Positions 1-7,017 of a stretch of 37,232 bases of DNA are shown piece after piece; position 1 is the first letter of the stretch, and every line of letters starts with the position of its first letter. The DNA is taken from NCBI GenBank assembly GCA_964640525.1, contig CAZXGS010000029.1, forward strand, positions 1-37,232. Direction: 5' to 3'. The stretch is from SZAS-103 sp964640525 (GTDB taxonomy: Bacteria; Pseudomonadota; Gammaproteobacteria; Xanthomonadales; Xanthomonadaceae). The position numbers and the translations under genes were made by a program. Under the pieces are notes generated by a model. It was not told where the DNA came from. It did not search any database and was given only the letters and a program-made list of their open reading frames with translations.

Positions 1-148
1 CTGGATCGCTTCGCTGCGCTCGCGATGACAAAGGGAAGGCACGATGAATCAACGATTTATCGCATGGGTTCATGGATAGGAGGGCGCAGCCCGACGTGGC
101 AATCCACGTGTCGCGCTGGATCGCCACGGCCTTCGACCTCGCGATGAC
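1..148. repeat. Degenerate intergenic inverted-repeat elements
   Basis: Bases 1-29 are the right half of an intergenic repeat (CTGGATCGCTTCGCTGCGCT...GATGAC). Bases 79-148 hold a second, more diverged copy with both halves: a left half containing GACGTGGCAATCCA and a right half ending CTCGCGATGAC. A well-preserved copy of the same family sits at 28784-28870. I see no gene in the first 188 bases, so the minus-strand operon that ends at 189 appears to terminate here. Confidence 0.6.
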
Positions 149-188
149 GCTGCGAATTGCACTCGTGCGTGGACAGGCCCGTGCGCAG

Positions 189-653
189 CTACCATCCCTC
201 GATCGGGCGGTGCAGAAGATCACCCTGCGCCAGCGCAACACCTTCCAACTCGACCCAGGCATGGGCGGCGAACTGCGCGCCACTGCCCATGGTGCCGATG
301 CGCAGCTGCGGGTTCAAACCCTGGCGGCGCAGCCAGCACCACACCACCAGGGCCTGGCGCAGGCAACTGGCAGCGACCGCGCCGCGCCGCCCGGCGATCG
401 CGGCCAGTTCCGCCAACCGATGCGCATCGGCCAGGCGCGCGGGTGTGCACGTTTGCGCCGTACGGCCTGCGGAGGCCCGATCCAGCCAGCCGCGCACCCG
501 CCGCAAGGGAAACACCGCCAGCGCAGCGTGCACGAGCGGCAACACCAGCATCAGGACCAGCAGCCGACGCTTGTCGCGGACGTTCAGCGCGCGCCAGCGC
601 GCCCACGCCGATGGCGCCACGGCCGGATCACGTGATGGCGACGAGTCCGGCAT
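189..653 (-). CDS. Lasso peptide biosynthesis B2-type protein (transglutaminase-like Cys protease)
   Basis: This protein of about 154 residues matches the McjB C-terminal/lasso B2 family, papain- or transglutaminase-like proteases that cut the leader from a precursor peptide. The visible triad is Cys97 (SCLRQAL), His131 in the diagnostic AHAWVE motif, and a probable Asp145. A hydrophobic stretch at about residues 31-47 suggests membrane association, which is common in this family. I chose the ATG at 653, which overlaps the end of the upstream PqqD-like gene by 26 bases. A GTG at 620, just after the PqqD stop, is an alternative, and an in-frame ATG at 731 would overlap too much. Together with the upstream gene this is a split B1/B2 pair. 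No asparagine-synthetase-like cyclase follows, so the product may not be a true lasso peptide. Confidence 0.8.
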   Translation of the reverse strand: MPDSSPSRDPAVAPSAWARWRALNVRDKRRLLVLMLVLPLVHAALAVFPLRRVRGWLDRASAGRTAQTCTPARLADAHRLAELAAIAGRRGAVAASCLRQALVVWCWLRRQGLNPQLRIGTMGSGAQFAAHAWVELEGVALAQGDLLHRPIEGW

Positions 654-933
654 CGACCAATCGACCCACCAGAGCGAGCACGTCCTGTTCGATCTGCGCG
701 GCATCCACCGCGTATTCCGCGTGTAGCGCATCGCACACGCCGCGCAGGTCGGATCCGCCTTCCAGCAGACGCCAGACCCGCAGGCCGGTCGGATTCAAGC
801 CGAAGTAATACTCGCCCGCCACGTCCAGCAACACGGCCTCGTCGCCGGTTTCCTGCACCAGCACGTCGGACGACGGGCGCAGGCGCGACGTTAGGGTGAT
901 GGCGTGTGCTGTAATGGTGGCGGTGGGAATCAT
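628..933 (-). CDS. PqqD family protein (RiPP recognition element, lasso B1-like)
   Basis: This 101-residue protein has the PqqD/RRE winged-helix pattern: an N-terminal beta stretch, the EAVLLDVAGEYYFGLNPTG core at about residues 32-50, then VWRLLEGG and a helical C-terminus. PqqD-like proteins bind the leader of ribosomally made peptides and present it to a processing enzyme. In split lasso systems this is B1, working with the B2 protease encoded directly downstream. The ATG at 931-933 is the only sensible start. The divergent ABC exporter begins close by, so the two transcription units probably share a control region. No precursor peptide could be identified next to it. Confidence 0.82.
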   Translation of the reverse strand: MIPTATITAHAITLTSRLRPSSDVLVQETGDEAVLLDVAGEYYFGLNPTGLRVWRLLEGGSDLRGVCDALHAEYAVDAAQIEQDVLALVGRLVDAGLVAIT

Positions 934-954
934 GGTTCGACCGGGATTGGGCGA

Positions 955-2709
955 ATGGAAAATGGGCAGGCGCGCGAATCGGACGCTCCGGCACGGCCAA
1001 GTATAACCACCGGGTCGGCGACCGCCGCGGGCGCGTCCGCATCGATGAGCCTGCGGCCGCTGCTCGCCCTGGCGCTCCCCTATCGCGGCGCGCTGGTGTT
1101 GGCAGCTTGCCTGCTGTTGGGGGAATCCGTCGCGGCGCTGGCCATGCCATGGTTGGCTGGAAGGTTTTCCGGCACCTTGCTGCAAGGCCAGTCGGTCGTT
1201 GGGCTGCTGGGCATCTGGGCTGCGTTGATCGCCGTGCAATGCGCGCTGGCCTACGGCAATGCCGTCACCGTCGAATCCACCGCCACCCGCCTGATCGCCG
1301 ACGCCTGCACCCGCGTCTACGATCACCTGCAGGCGCTGCCGCTGGACTGGCACCACCAGCGCCGCCGCGGCGAGGTGCTGGCCCTGCTCACCGACGACGT
1401 GGTCCGGCTGAGCGGCTTTCTCACCGGCGTGCTCACGCCGCTGCTGCCGCTGCTGCTCACCTGCGCCGGCGCGCTGCTGGTGATGTTGCGGATCCAGCCG
1501 TGGATCGGCCTGGCGATCGCGGTGGCGATCCCGGCGTTCTATCTGGCCATGCTGGTGGTCGGCCGGCGCCTGCGCCCGCTGTCCGGGGCGATCGTGCAGG
1601 CCTCGGCGACCAAGGCCGCGGTCGCCGAGCAGAACCTGACCATGCTGGCGGTAATCAAGGCCTACACCGGCGAGCGGGTGGAATCGGCCCGCTTCGGCCA
1701 GCACACCCATGCCCTGCGCGATCTCGAGATCCGCCTGCTGCGGCTGGAGGCGATGATCGGGCCGGGGGTGCGGCTCGTCGCCGCGCTGGGCATCCTCGCG
1801 TTGCTGTGGCTGGGCAGCCGCGCGGTGTTTGCGCATGCGATGCAGCCGGCGGACCTGGTGAGCCTGCTGCTGTACGGCCTTTTGCTGACCCAGCCGGTGA
1901 GCCAGCTCGCCACCGTGTACGGGCAATTCCAGACCGCGCGCGGCAGCGCCCAGCGCTTGCTCGACGTGCTCGCGCAGGCGCCGGAACCCGGCGAGGGCGG
2001 GCGCGAGATCGATGCTGCGCGCGGCGAGGTGACCTTCTCCGGCGTGGGCTTCGGCTACCCCGGCCGCGAGACCGTGCTGCACGGGCTGGACCTGCACATC
2101 CGCGCCGGCGAAACCGTCGCCATCACCGGCCCCAACGGCGCCGGCAAGAGCACCCTGGCCCACCTGCTGCTGCGCTTCGCCGACCCGCAGTCCGGGCGGA
2201 TCGAGCTGGACGGCGTGGACATCCGTGAACTGCGCATGCGCAACCTGCGCGGCCACATCGGGCTGGTGTCGCAGAACGTGCTGCTGTTCAACGCCTCGGT
2301 CGCCGAAAACATCGCCTATGGCCGCGCCGACGCCAGCCGCGAGCAGATCGAACGCGCCGCGCGCTCGGCGCGCGCGCACGATTTCGCCAGCAAGCTGCCC
2401 GATGGCTACGACACGCTCGTGGGCGACCAGGGCATCCGCCTGTCCGGCGGCCAGCGTCAGCGGATCGCGCTGGCCCGAGCCCTGCTCAAGGACCCGGCGG
2501 TGCTGATCTTCGACGAGGCCACGGCGATGTTCGACCCCGAGGGCGAGCGCGAATTCATCCACGAATGCCACGAGCTGCTGCGCCACCGCACCGTGATCCT
2601 GATCACCCACCGCCCGGCCAGCCTGGCGCTGGCGGATCGGGTGTTGCGGATGGAAGGTGGGCGGCTGGTGGAGGTAGCCCGCGCCGAAACCATGGTCGCC
2701 GGCGCCTGA
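955..2709 (+). CDS. ABC transporter, fused permease and ATP-binding protein (peptide exporter-like)
   Basis: This is a type I ABC exporter half-transporter. The N-terminal half carries about six hydrophobic segments. The C-terminal nucleotide-binding domain has Walker A GPNGAGKST (about residues 392-400), signature LSGGQ (about 496-500), Walker B VLIFDEAT (about 516-523) and an H-loop ITHRP. The D-loop region reads AMFDPEGE instead of the common SALD. By context it is the D component of a lasso-like module and would export a modified peptide. The start is uncertain. ATG at 955 (used here) leaves only 21 bases to the divergent PqqD-like gene. ATG at 1045 leaves room for the TATAAC box at 1002 and still keeps all membrane segments. 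Neither start has a strong ribosome-binding site. Confidence 0.85.
   Translation: MENGQARESDAPARPSITTGSATAAGASASMSLRPLLALALPYRGALVLAACLLLGESVAALAMPWLAGRFSGTLLQGQSVVGLLGIWAALIAVQCALAYGNAVTVESTATRLIADACTRVYDHLQALPLDWHHQRRRGEVLALLTDDVVRLSGFLTGVLTPLLPLLLTCAGALLVMLRIQPWIGLAIAVAIPAFYLAMLVVGRRLRPLSGAIVQASATKAAVAEQNLTMLAVIKAYTGERVESARFGQHTHALRDLEIRLLRLEAMIGPGVRLVAALGILALLWLGSRAVFAHAMQPADLVSLLLYGLLLTQPVSQLATVYGQFQTARGSAQRLLDVLAQAPEPGEGGREIDAARGEVTFSGVGFGYPGRETVLHGLDLHIRAGETVAITGPNGAGKSTLAHLLLRFADPQSGRIELDGVDIRELRMRNLRGHIGLVSQNVLLFNASVAENIAYGRADASREQIERAARSARAHDFASKLPDGYDTLVGDQGIRLSGGQRQRIALARALLKDPAVLIFDEATAMFDPEGEREFIHECHELLRHRTVILITHRPASLALADRVLRMEGGRLVEVARAETMVAGA
1000..1007. promoter_or_regulatory. 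Possible bidirectional -10 element between the exporter and PqqD-like genes
   Basis: The octamer AGTATAAC reads TATAAC on the plus strand (1002-1007) and TATACT on the minus strand (1005-1000). Both are good -10 hexamers. The minus-strand reading would start a leader of about 60 bases before the PqqD-like ATG at 933. The plus-strand reading would favour the exporter start at 1045. I see no convincing -35 for either direction, so this is a weak call based on symmetry and position. Confidence 0.3.
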
Positions 2710-2803
2710 GCGGCGCGGCCGAAGACCGCGCTCCGTCACGGTCGAAGCCGGCCTTTACCATTCCGGCGAACGCCGATTCCCCGCGGGCGATCACGCCTGC
2801 GCA

Positions 2804-3739
2804 TCACTCCTCCGCCGACCGCACCAGCAACTGCTTGGCCATCAGCCCGTGCAGCCGCCCGATGCCGCGCGCGGCGTGCATCCAGGCCAACAACAGCGCC
2901 AGGCCCATCGGCGTCAGGATCGGCGCCAGCCAGAACGGCAGCGGGCCGTCGTAACCGCCGAACACGACGTCGAAATGCCCGAACAATGCGGCCAGCGGCG
3001 CGAACACGAAGCTCAAGGCCACCGCCAGCACGGTCACGCTCGCAGTGAAATAGACGATCCCCAGCGGCAGCATCAACAACATGTAGAGCAGTGTCGACCA
3101 GCTGCGCGGGTCGGTGAACATGGCGACGATGCGGGTCGTCCACGGTTGCCCGCGCTCGGCGTAGACCGGGCGCCGCGGCATGCGCTCGCCGAGCATGGCT
3201 TCCACGATGCGGCCCTCGACGATCGACAGCACGCGCACGCTGCCGAAGAACAGCACGATGAACGGCAGGCCGATGATCAGCACCGACAGCCCCAGCGACA
3301 GGCTCAGGCCGGTCACCGCCCAGGTGAAGTAGAAGATGCCGGTCGCCAGCGACAGCAGCAGGTAGAGCAGCGCGCCGTAGGTGCGCGGATCGACCATCAC
3401 CCCGAACAGTTTGGCGAACGCGTTCTCGCGCGGCGGCGGCGGCGGCGTGCGCAGCGCGCGGGTGACCTTGACCTCGGTGTCGCGGTAGATCTCGGCGACC
3501 TCGTCGGGCGCACCGTAGCTGGCCGCGACCGATTCGATCACGCTCGCCTCGCTCTCGCCGCGGCGCTCGGCCAGTTCCGAGCGCAGGTATTCCTCGGCGT
3601 CGTAAAGCGCGTCCTGGATCAGCGCCGGATCCGACCCCTTCAGCGCTTCGCGCAGTTGCGTCAGGTATTCGGGAATGGTGTGCGGCAGCGGCTTGGCCGG
3701 GCCGGAGGCTGCGGCGCTGCGTGGGGTGGCGGCGTTCAT
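2804..3739 (-). CDS. HAAS/DUF1700-like, sensor-domain membrane protein
   Basis: This 311-residue protein has an N-terminal soluble helical region (about 20-90) with the pattern of HAAS/DUF1700 domains: YLTQLREAL, DAEEYLRSELAERRG, ASYGAPDEVA. A proline-rich linker follows, then a membrane part made of two similar halves. Each half starts with a DPRTYGALLYLLL- or DPRSWSTLLYMLL-like motif and carries paired transmembrane helices, as in the 'sensor' membrane domain of Actinobacteria and Proteobacteria. Its ATG overlaps the stop of the PadR gene by four bases (ATGA), so the two are translationally coupled. PadR with a HAAS membrane protein is a recurrent pairing, probably for envelope sensing. Its exact role is unknown. 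Confidence 0.8.
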   Translation of the reverse strand: MNAATPRSAAASGPAKPLPHTIPEYLTQLREALKGSDPALIQDALYDAEEYLRSELAERRGESEASVIESVAASYGAPDEVAEIYRDTEVKVTRALRTPPPPPRENAFAKLFGVMVDPRTYGALLYLLLSLATGIFYFTWAVTGLSLSLGLSVLIIGLPFIVLFFGSVRVLSIVEGRIVEAMLGERMPRRPVYAERGQPWTTRIVAMFTDPRSWSTLLYMLLMLPLGIVYFTASVTVLAVALSFVFAPLAALFGHFDVVFGGYDGPLPFWLAPILTPMGLALLLAWMHAARGIGRLHGLMAKQLLVRSAEE

Positions 3740-4152
3740 GGCGTGGTTCCCTTGAGCACGGAATCGACGGAGCGGCGGGTGTCGTCCCAGGTGGCGGCCC
3801 AGGCGTTGAAGACCGCGCGGCCGTGTGCGGTGATGCGGTAGTAGCGGCGCGGCGGGCCGGTCACCGAGGGCTCGACGTGGCTATCCAGCAGCCCGGCCGC
3901 GTGGAGGTTGCGCAGCACCGGGTACAGCGCGCTTTGCTTGTCTGAGAACAGCGCCCCGCCCGAGGCCTGCAGGCGCTTGGCGATCTGGTAGCCGTACAGC
4001 GGCTCGTCCGAACCGGCCAGCACCGCCAGCAGGACCAGCGACACGGTGCCGGCGGCCAGTTCCTTCTGGAACTTGCGCAACTGGCCCTCGGTGTCGGCGA
4101 CGGACTCGTCCACGGGTTGGTGCTCGGGACTGCGGTATGGCGATGACTTCAC
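3736..4152 (-). CDS. PadR family transcriptional regulator
   Basis: This 138-residue protein has a typical PadR winged helix: a leading helix, then SLVLLAVLAGSDEPLYGYQI, the LYPVLRNLHAAGLL recognition region and the wing GPPRRYYRITAHG. PadR proteins are usually repressors that bind dyads upstream of their own operon. The GTG at 4152 is the longest start and lies 3 bases from a near-perfect palindrome at 4155-4173. An internal GTG near 4113 would be an alternative if transcription begins close to 4146. It is cotranscribed with the membrane sensor protein downstream. The short C-terminal segment lacks an obvious large effector domain. Confidence 0.9.
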   Translation of the reverse strand: MKSSPYRSPEHQPVDESVADTEGQLRKFQKELAAGTVSLVLLAVLAGSDEPLYGYQIAKRLQASGGALFSDKQSALYPVLRNLHAAGLLDSHVEPSVTGPPRRYYRITAHGRAVFNAWAATWDDTRRSVDSVLKGTTP

Positions 4153-4154
4153 AT

Positions 4155-4173
4155 TAGTACGAAGTTCGCACTA
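4155..4173. promoter_or_regulatory. Candidate PadR autoregulatory operator (dyad)
   Basis: TAGTACGAAGTTCGCACTA is a 19-base inverted repeat. The outer TAGT/ACTA and inner CGAA/TTCG arms are perfect, with one mismatched pair and one central base. It sits immediately upstream of the PadR GTG codon and covers the place where RNA polymerase or the ribosome would bind. Read on the minus strand it also contains TACTAA, a possible -10. The position fits negative autoregulation, although it does not match the often cited ATGT-N8-ACAT PadR site. Confidence 0.55.
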
Positions 4174-4229
4174 GCGAGCGTGCAGGAAGTCATGGATGGC
4201 TCCGGCAGTCGCATGCCCTGCCAAACGAC

Positions 4230-4255
4230 GGAAGGCGCCCGACGGGGCGCCTTCC
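4230..4255 (-). terminator. Strong hairpin downstream of alanine dehydrogenase
   Basis: An 11-bp perfect stem (GGAAGGCGCCC and GGGCGCCTTCC) closes on a 4-base loop, 35 bases beyond the ald stop codon. On the minus strand it is followed by GTCGTTTGG, so the T-tract is short. It probably terminates ald transcription or stabilises the 3' end. Confidence 0.65.
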
Positions 4256-4290
4256 AATTCAACACCAGGCTAGGCGAAGCCGCTCCGGGC

Positions 4291-5358
4291 TTACACCTTC
4301 ATGTCCACCAACGCCGGATGCACGATCTTGCCGCCCTCGACATTGATGCCGCGGGTCAGCGGCACGCTGCCGCGCCAGTCGCCGCCGGCGAGCTTGTTGA
4401 CCCACGGCAGGATCGCCGCGCAGATCGCCTGCGAAGACGTCTGCGGCACCGCGCCGGGCATGTTGGTGACGCAGAAGTGGGTGATGCCCTCTTCGACGTA
4501 GGTCGGTTCCTTCCAGGTGGTCGGGCGCGAGGTCTCGAAGCAACCGCCCTGGTCGATGGCGATATCCACCACCACGCTGCCATCCTCCATGTCCTTGAGC
4601 ATCTCGCGGGTCATCACGTGCGGGGCCTTGGCGCCGGTGATCAGCACCGCACCGATCACCAGGTCGGCCTGGGCGACGGCGCGGGCGACGACGTCGTGGT
4701 ACGGGTACAGCGTGGTCACGTTGTTGCCCAGCCGCATCATCTCGTCCATGCGGTCCTGGCGCATCTCGAACACGGTCACGTCGGCGCCACCCGCGGCGGC
4801 CAGCGCAGCGGACGCACCGCCGGCCTTGCCCGCGCCGAACACCACCACCCGACCGCGCTCGGTCGAAGGCATGCCGCCGAGCAACTTGCCCTTGCCGCCC
4901 ATGGGCTGGTGCAGCAGGTGGGTGCCAACCTGGACGCCGATCTTGCCGGCGATCACCGACATCGGCGCCAGCAGCGGCAGGTCGCCGTTGGCCAGTTCGA
5001 CGGTCTCGAACGCCACGCCGCACAGGCCGATGTCGAGCAGGTGGCGGGTCAGCGCCGGCTCGGCGGCCAGGTGCAGGTAGCAGAACAGCAGGTGATCCTT
5101 GCGCAGATGCTGGAGGTCGCCGGCGATGGGCTCCTTCACCTTCACGATCAGCTCGCCCTTCTCGTACAGCGCGGCGGCGTCGGGCGCGATCTTCACCCCC
5201 AGCGCGGTGTACTGCGCATCCTTGAAGCCGGACTTCACCCCGGCGTCTTTCTCGATCCACACCTCGTGACCGCGCTTGACGAGGTCGCCGGCGGCGGCGG
5301 GAACGAGGGCGACACGGCCTTCGAGGGTCTTGGTTTCGCGGGGGATGCCGATACGCAT
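4291..5358 (-). CDS. ald: Alanine dehydrogenase
   Basis: This enzyme catalyses the reversible NAD-dependent oxidative deamination of L-alanine to pyruvate and ammonia (EC 1.4.1.1). The 355-residue protein is full length for the family. It starts MRIGIPRETKTLEGRVAL. The catalytic pair Lys75 (KVKEP) and His96 (YLHLAAEP) is present, as are the Rossmann loop VVFGAGKAGG (about 173-181) and Asp269 in DIAIDQGG. The start is supported by a GGAGA ribosome-binding site about 8 bases upstream. It appears to be monocistronic, with a strong hairpin after the stop. It would link alanine use to central carbon and nitrogen metabolism in the cytosol. Confidence 0.96.
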   Translation of the reverse strand: MRIGIPRETKTLEGRVALVPAAAGDLVKRGHEVWIEKDAGVKSGFKDAQYTALGVKIAPDAAALYEKGELIVKVKEPIAGDLQHLRKDHLLFCYLHLAAEPALTRHLLDIGLCGVAFETVELANGDLPLLAPMSVIAGKIGVQVGTHLLHQPMGGKGKLLGGMPSTERGRVVVFGAGKAGGASAALAAAGGADVTVFEMRQDRMDEMMRLGNNVTTLYPYHDVVARAVAQADLVIGAVLITGAKAPHVMTREMLKDMEDGSVVVDIAIDQGGCFETSRPTTWKEPTYVEEGITHFCVTNMPGAVPQTSSQAICAAILPWVNKLAGGDWRGSVPLTRGINVEGGKIVHPALVDMKV

Positions 5359-5463
5359 GATGAAATCTCCGGGATGGTTGAATCGGTGGGTTGTGGTGCG
5401 GCCGGAGGGCCGGCCGCGATAAATCGATTGCCGATGGCCCGCGGACGCAAGTCACGCCGCAGT

Positions 5464-5573
5464 CCTTCTCCCTTCGGGAGAAGGTGCCCGAAGGGCGGAT
5501 GAGGGGCCGTCACGCTCGCACGTATCGCGACCTTCGGCCCCTCACCCCAACCCCTCTCCCGGCGGGAGAGGGG
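5464..5573. repeat. Intergenic inverted-repeat element (two hairpins)
   Basis: This element lies in the roughly 425-bp gap between ald and trxB, which holds no gene. The left hairpin CCTTCTCCC-TTC-GGGAGAAGG (5464-5484) and right hairpin CCCCTCTCCC-GGC-GGGAGAGGGG (5551-5573) flank an inner inverted pair (GATGAGGGGCC and GGCCCCTCACC). This arrangement is a common dispersed intergenic repeat in Xanthomonadaceae and many other Proteobacteria. It could act as a bidirectional transcription or mRNA-stability boundary between the divergent genes. Confidence 0.75.
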
Positions 5574-5784
5574 CTCTGCGTGACCGCATCTGACGCCCAT
5601 CAAGAATCTTGGCGGGGATCCGCGCGAAACGCCGCGAGCGAGGCCGCACCTTGATAACGCGCGCCCCGGCCCGCATGCTGGCCGGGTTGCCTCGCCACCT
5701 GCCCATGCCGATTCGGCATTCGCCATGGCGCCGCGATCCCGCGCACACCCCCTTTCAAAGCCCGCCGATTATAGACGAATCGCC

Positions 5785-6750
5785 ATGCCCTCCCCGTCCG
5801 CCAAGTCCCGCCACACGCGCCTGTTGATCCTCGGTTCCGGCCCGGCCGGCTACACCGCCGCCGTCTACGCCGCCCGCGCCAACCTCAAGCCGATGCTGAT
5901 CACCGGCCTGGCCCAGGGCGGCCAACTGATGACCACCACCGACGTAGACAACTGGCCCGGCGATGTCCACGGTCTGCAGGGCCCGGCGCTGATGGAACGC
6001 ATGAAGGAACACGCCGAGCGCTTCGACACCGAGATGGTGTTCGACCACATCCACACCGCCGACCTGTCACAGCGCCCGTTCCGGCTCAAGGGCGATTCGG
6101 GCGAATACACCGCCGACGCGCTCATCATCGCCACCGGCGCCACCGCCAAGTACCTCGGTCTGCCATCGGAGGAAGCCAACAAGGGCCGCGGCGTGTCGGC
6201 GTGCGCGACCTGCGATGGCTTCTTCTTCCGCGAGCAGGACGTGGCCGTGATCGGCGGCGGCAACACCGCGGTCGAGGAAGCGCTGTACCTGGCCAACATC
6301 TGCCGCAAGGTCACGCTGGTGCATCGGCGCGACAAGCTGCGCGCCGAGAAGATCATGCAGGACAAGCTGTTCGCCAAAGAGCAGTCGGGCAAGATCGAGA
6401 TCGTCTGGGACAGCGGCGTGGACGAGGTGCTCAGCGACGACGCCGGCGTCAGCGGCCTGCGCCTGCGCAACCTCAAGACTGGCGCGCTGCGCGAAATCGC
6501 GGTCACCGGGGTGTTCATCGCGATCGGCCACACCCCGAACACCAGCCTGTTCGAAGGCCAACTCGACATGAACAACGGCTACCTGCGCATTCGCACCGGG
6601 CTGGACGGCATGGCCACCCAGACCAGCGTGCCGGGCGTGTTCGCCGCCGGCGACGTGGCCGACCAAGTCTATCGGCAGGCGGTGACCTCGGCCGGGTTCG
6701 GCTGCATGGCGGCGCTGGATGCGGAGAAGTTTCTCGACGCCGATTCCTGA
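5785..6750 (+). CDS. trxB: Thioredoxin-disulfide reductase
   Basis: This FAD enzyme transfers electrons from NADPH to thioredoxin. The 321-residue protein carries the FAD-binding GSGPAG near residue 17, the redox-active CATC motif (Cys140/Cys143), the NADPH-binding GGGNTA near 157, and the C-terminal FAD motif VFAAGDVAD. I chose the ATG at 5785; an in-frame ATG at 5725 would add 20 unconserved residues. A TATAGA hexamer at 5770-5775 lies just before the start, which would give a very short leader, a pattern seen again upstream of the thioesterase gene. It stands alone between intergenic repeats. Confidence 0.96.
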   Translation: MPSPSAKSRHTRLLILGSGPAGYTAAVYAARANLKPMLITGLAQGGQLMTTTDVDNWPGDVHGLQGPALMERMKEHAERFDTEMVFDHIHTADLSQRPFRLKGDSGEYTADALIIATGATAKYLGLPSEEANKGRGVSACATCDGFFFREQDVAVIGGGNTAVEEALYLANICRKVTLVHRRDKLRAEKIMQDKLFAKEQSGKIEIVWDSGVDEVLSDDAGVSGLRLRNLKTGALREIAVTGVFIAIGHTPNTSLFEGQLDMNNGYLRIRTGLDGMATQTSVPGVFAAGDVADQVYRQAVTSAGFGCMAALDAEKFLDADS

Positions 6751-6856
6751 GTCGGTGGTCTGGCGGGCACCGCCTGGCCCGGGCGGACGCAGGCGCCTTG
6801 CGTCATGGATGGCGCCCCATCCGAACCGATCGGCCCATTCGCGCGATCCCTGCTCT

Positions 6857-6939
6857 TGTAGGAGCGCGCCCTGCGCGCGACCGGGCGCTTTCGAAACATT
6901 GAACACGATCAAGCGGTCGCGGGCATGGCCCGCTCCTGC
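6857..6939. repeat. Pair of REP-like elements in inverted orientation (BIME-like)
   Basis: TGTAGGAGCGCGCCCTGCGC... (6857-6882) and the inverted copy GCGGTCGCGGGCATGGCCCG... (6913-6939) form a head-to-head pair. Each copy is an imperfect hairpin with the GTAGGAGC/GCTCCTGC signature seen in Pseudomonas and Xanthomonadaceae REPs. They occupy the 267-bp gap after trxB. No RAYT transposase is visible in this window. Confidence 0.7.
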
Positions 6940-7017
6940 CCGGCATTCGTGTGGCGACGCGATGGAATCCGCGCACCTGTCGCCATCCGAAGGTGGCACC
7001 TCGGCTACTCTTGCCCG

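Noticed and set aside
904..1044. Lasso precursor peptide in the control region between the PqqD-like and exporter genes
   Set aside because: The short frames here (for example the extended N-terminus of the exporter) have no leader/core layout, no conserved Thr near a cleavage site and no ribosome-binding site.
628..2739. 703-codon open frame on the minus strand running through the ABC exporter gene
   Set aside because: Only its last 101 codons make a recognisable protein (PqqD-like). The rest is the antisense shadow of a high-GC gene with intact Walker and signature motifs on the other strand.
4180..5502. 440-codon plus-strand frame opposite alanine dehydrogenase
   Set aside because: Antisense shadow over a complete ald gene and its terminator hairpin.
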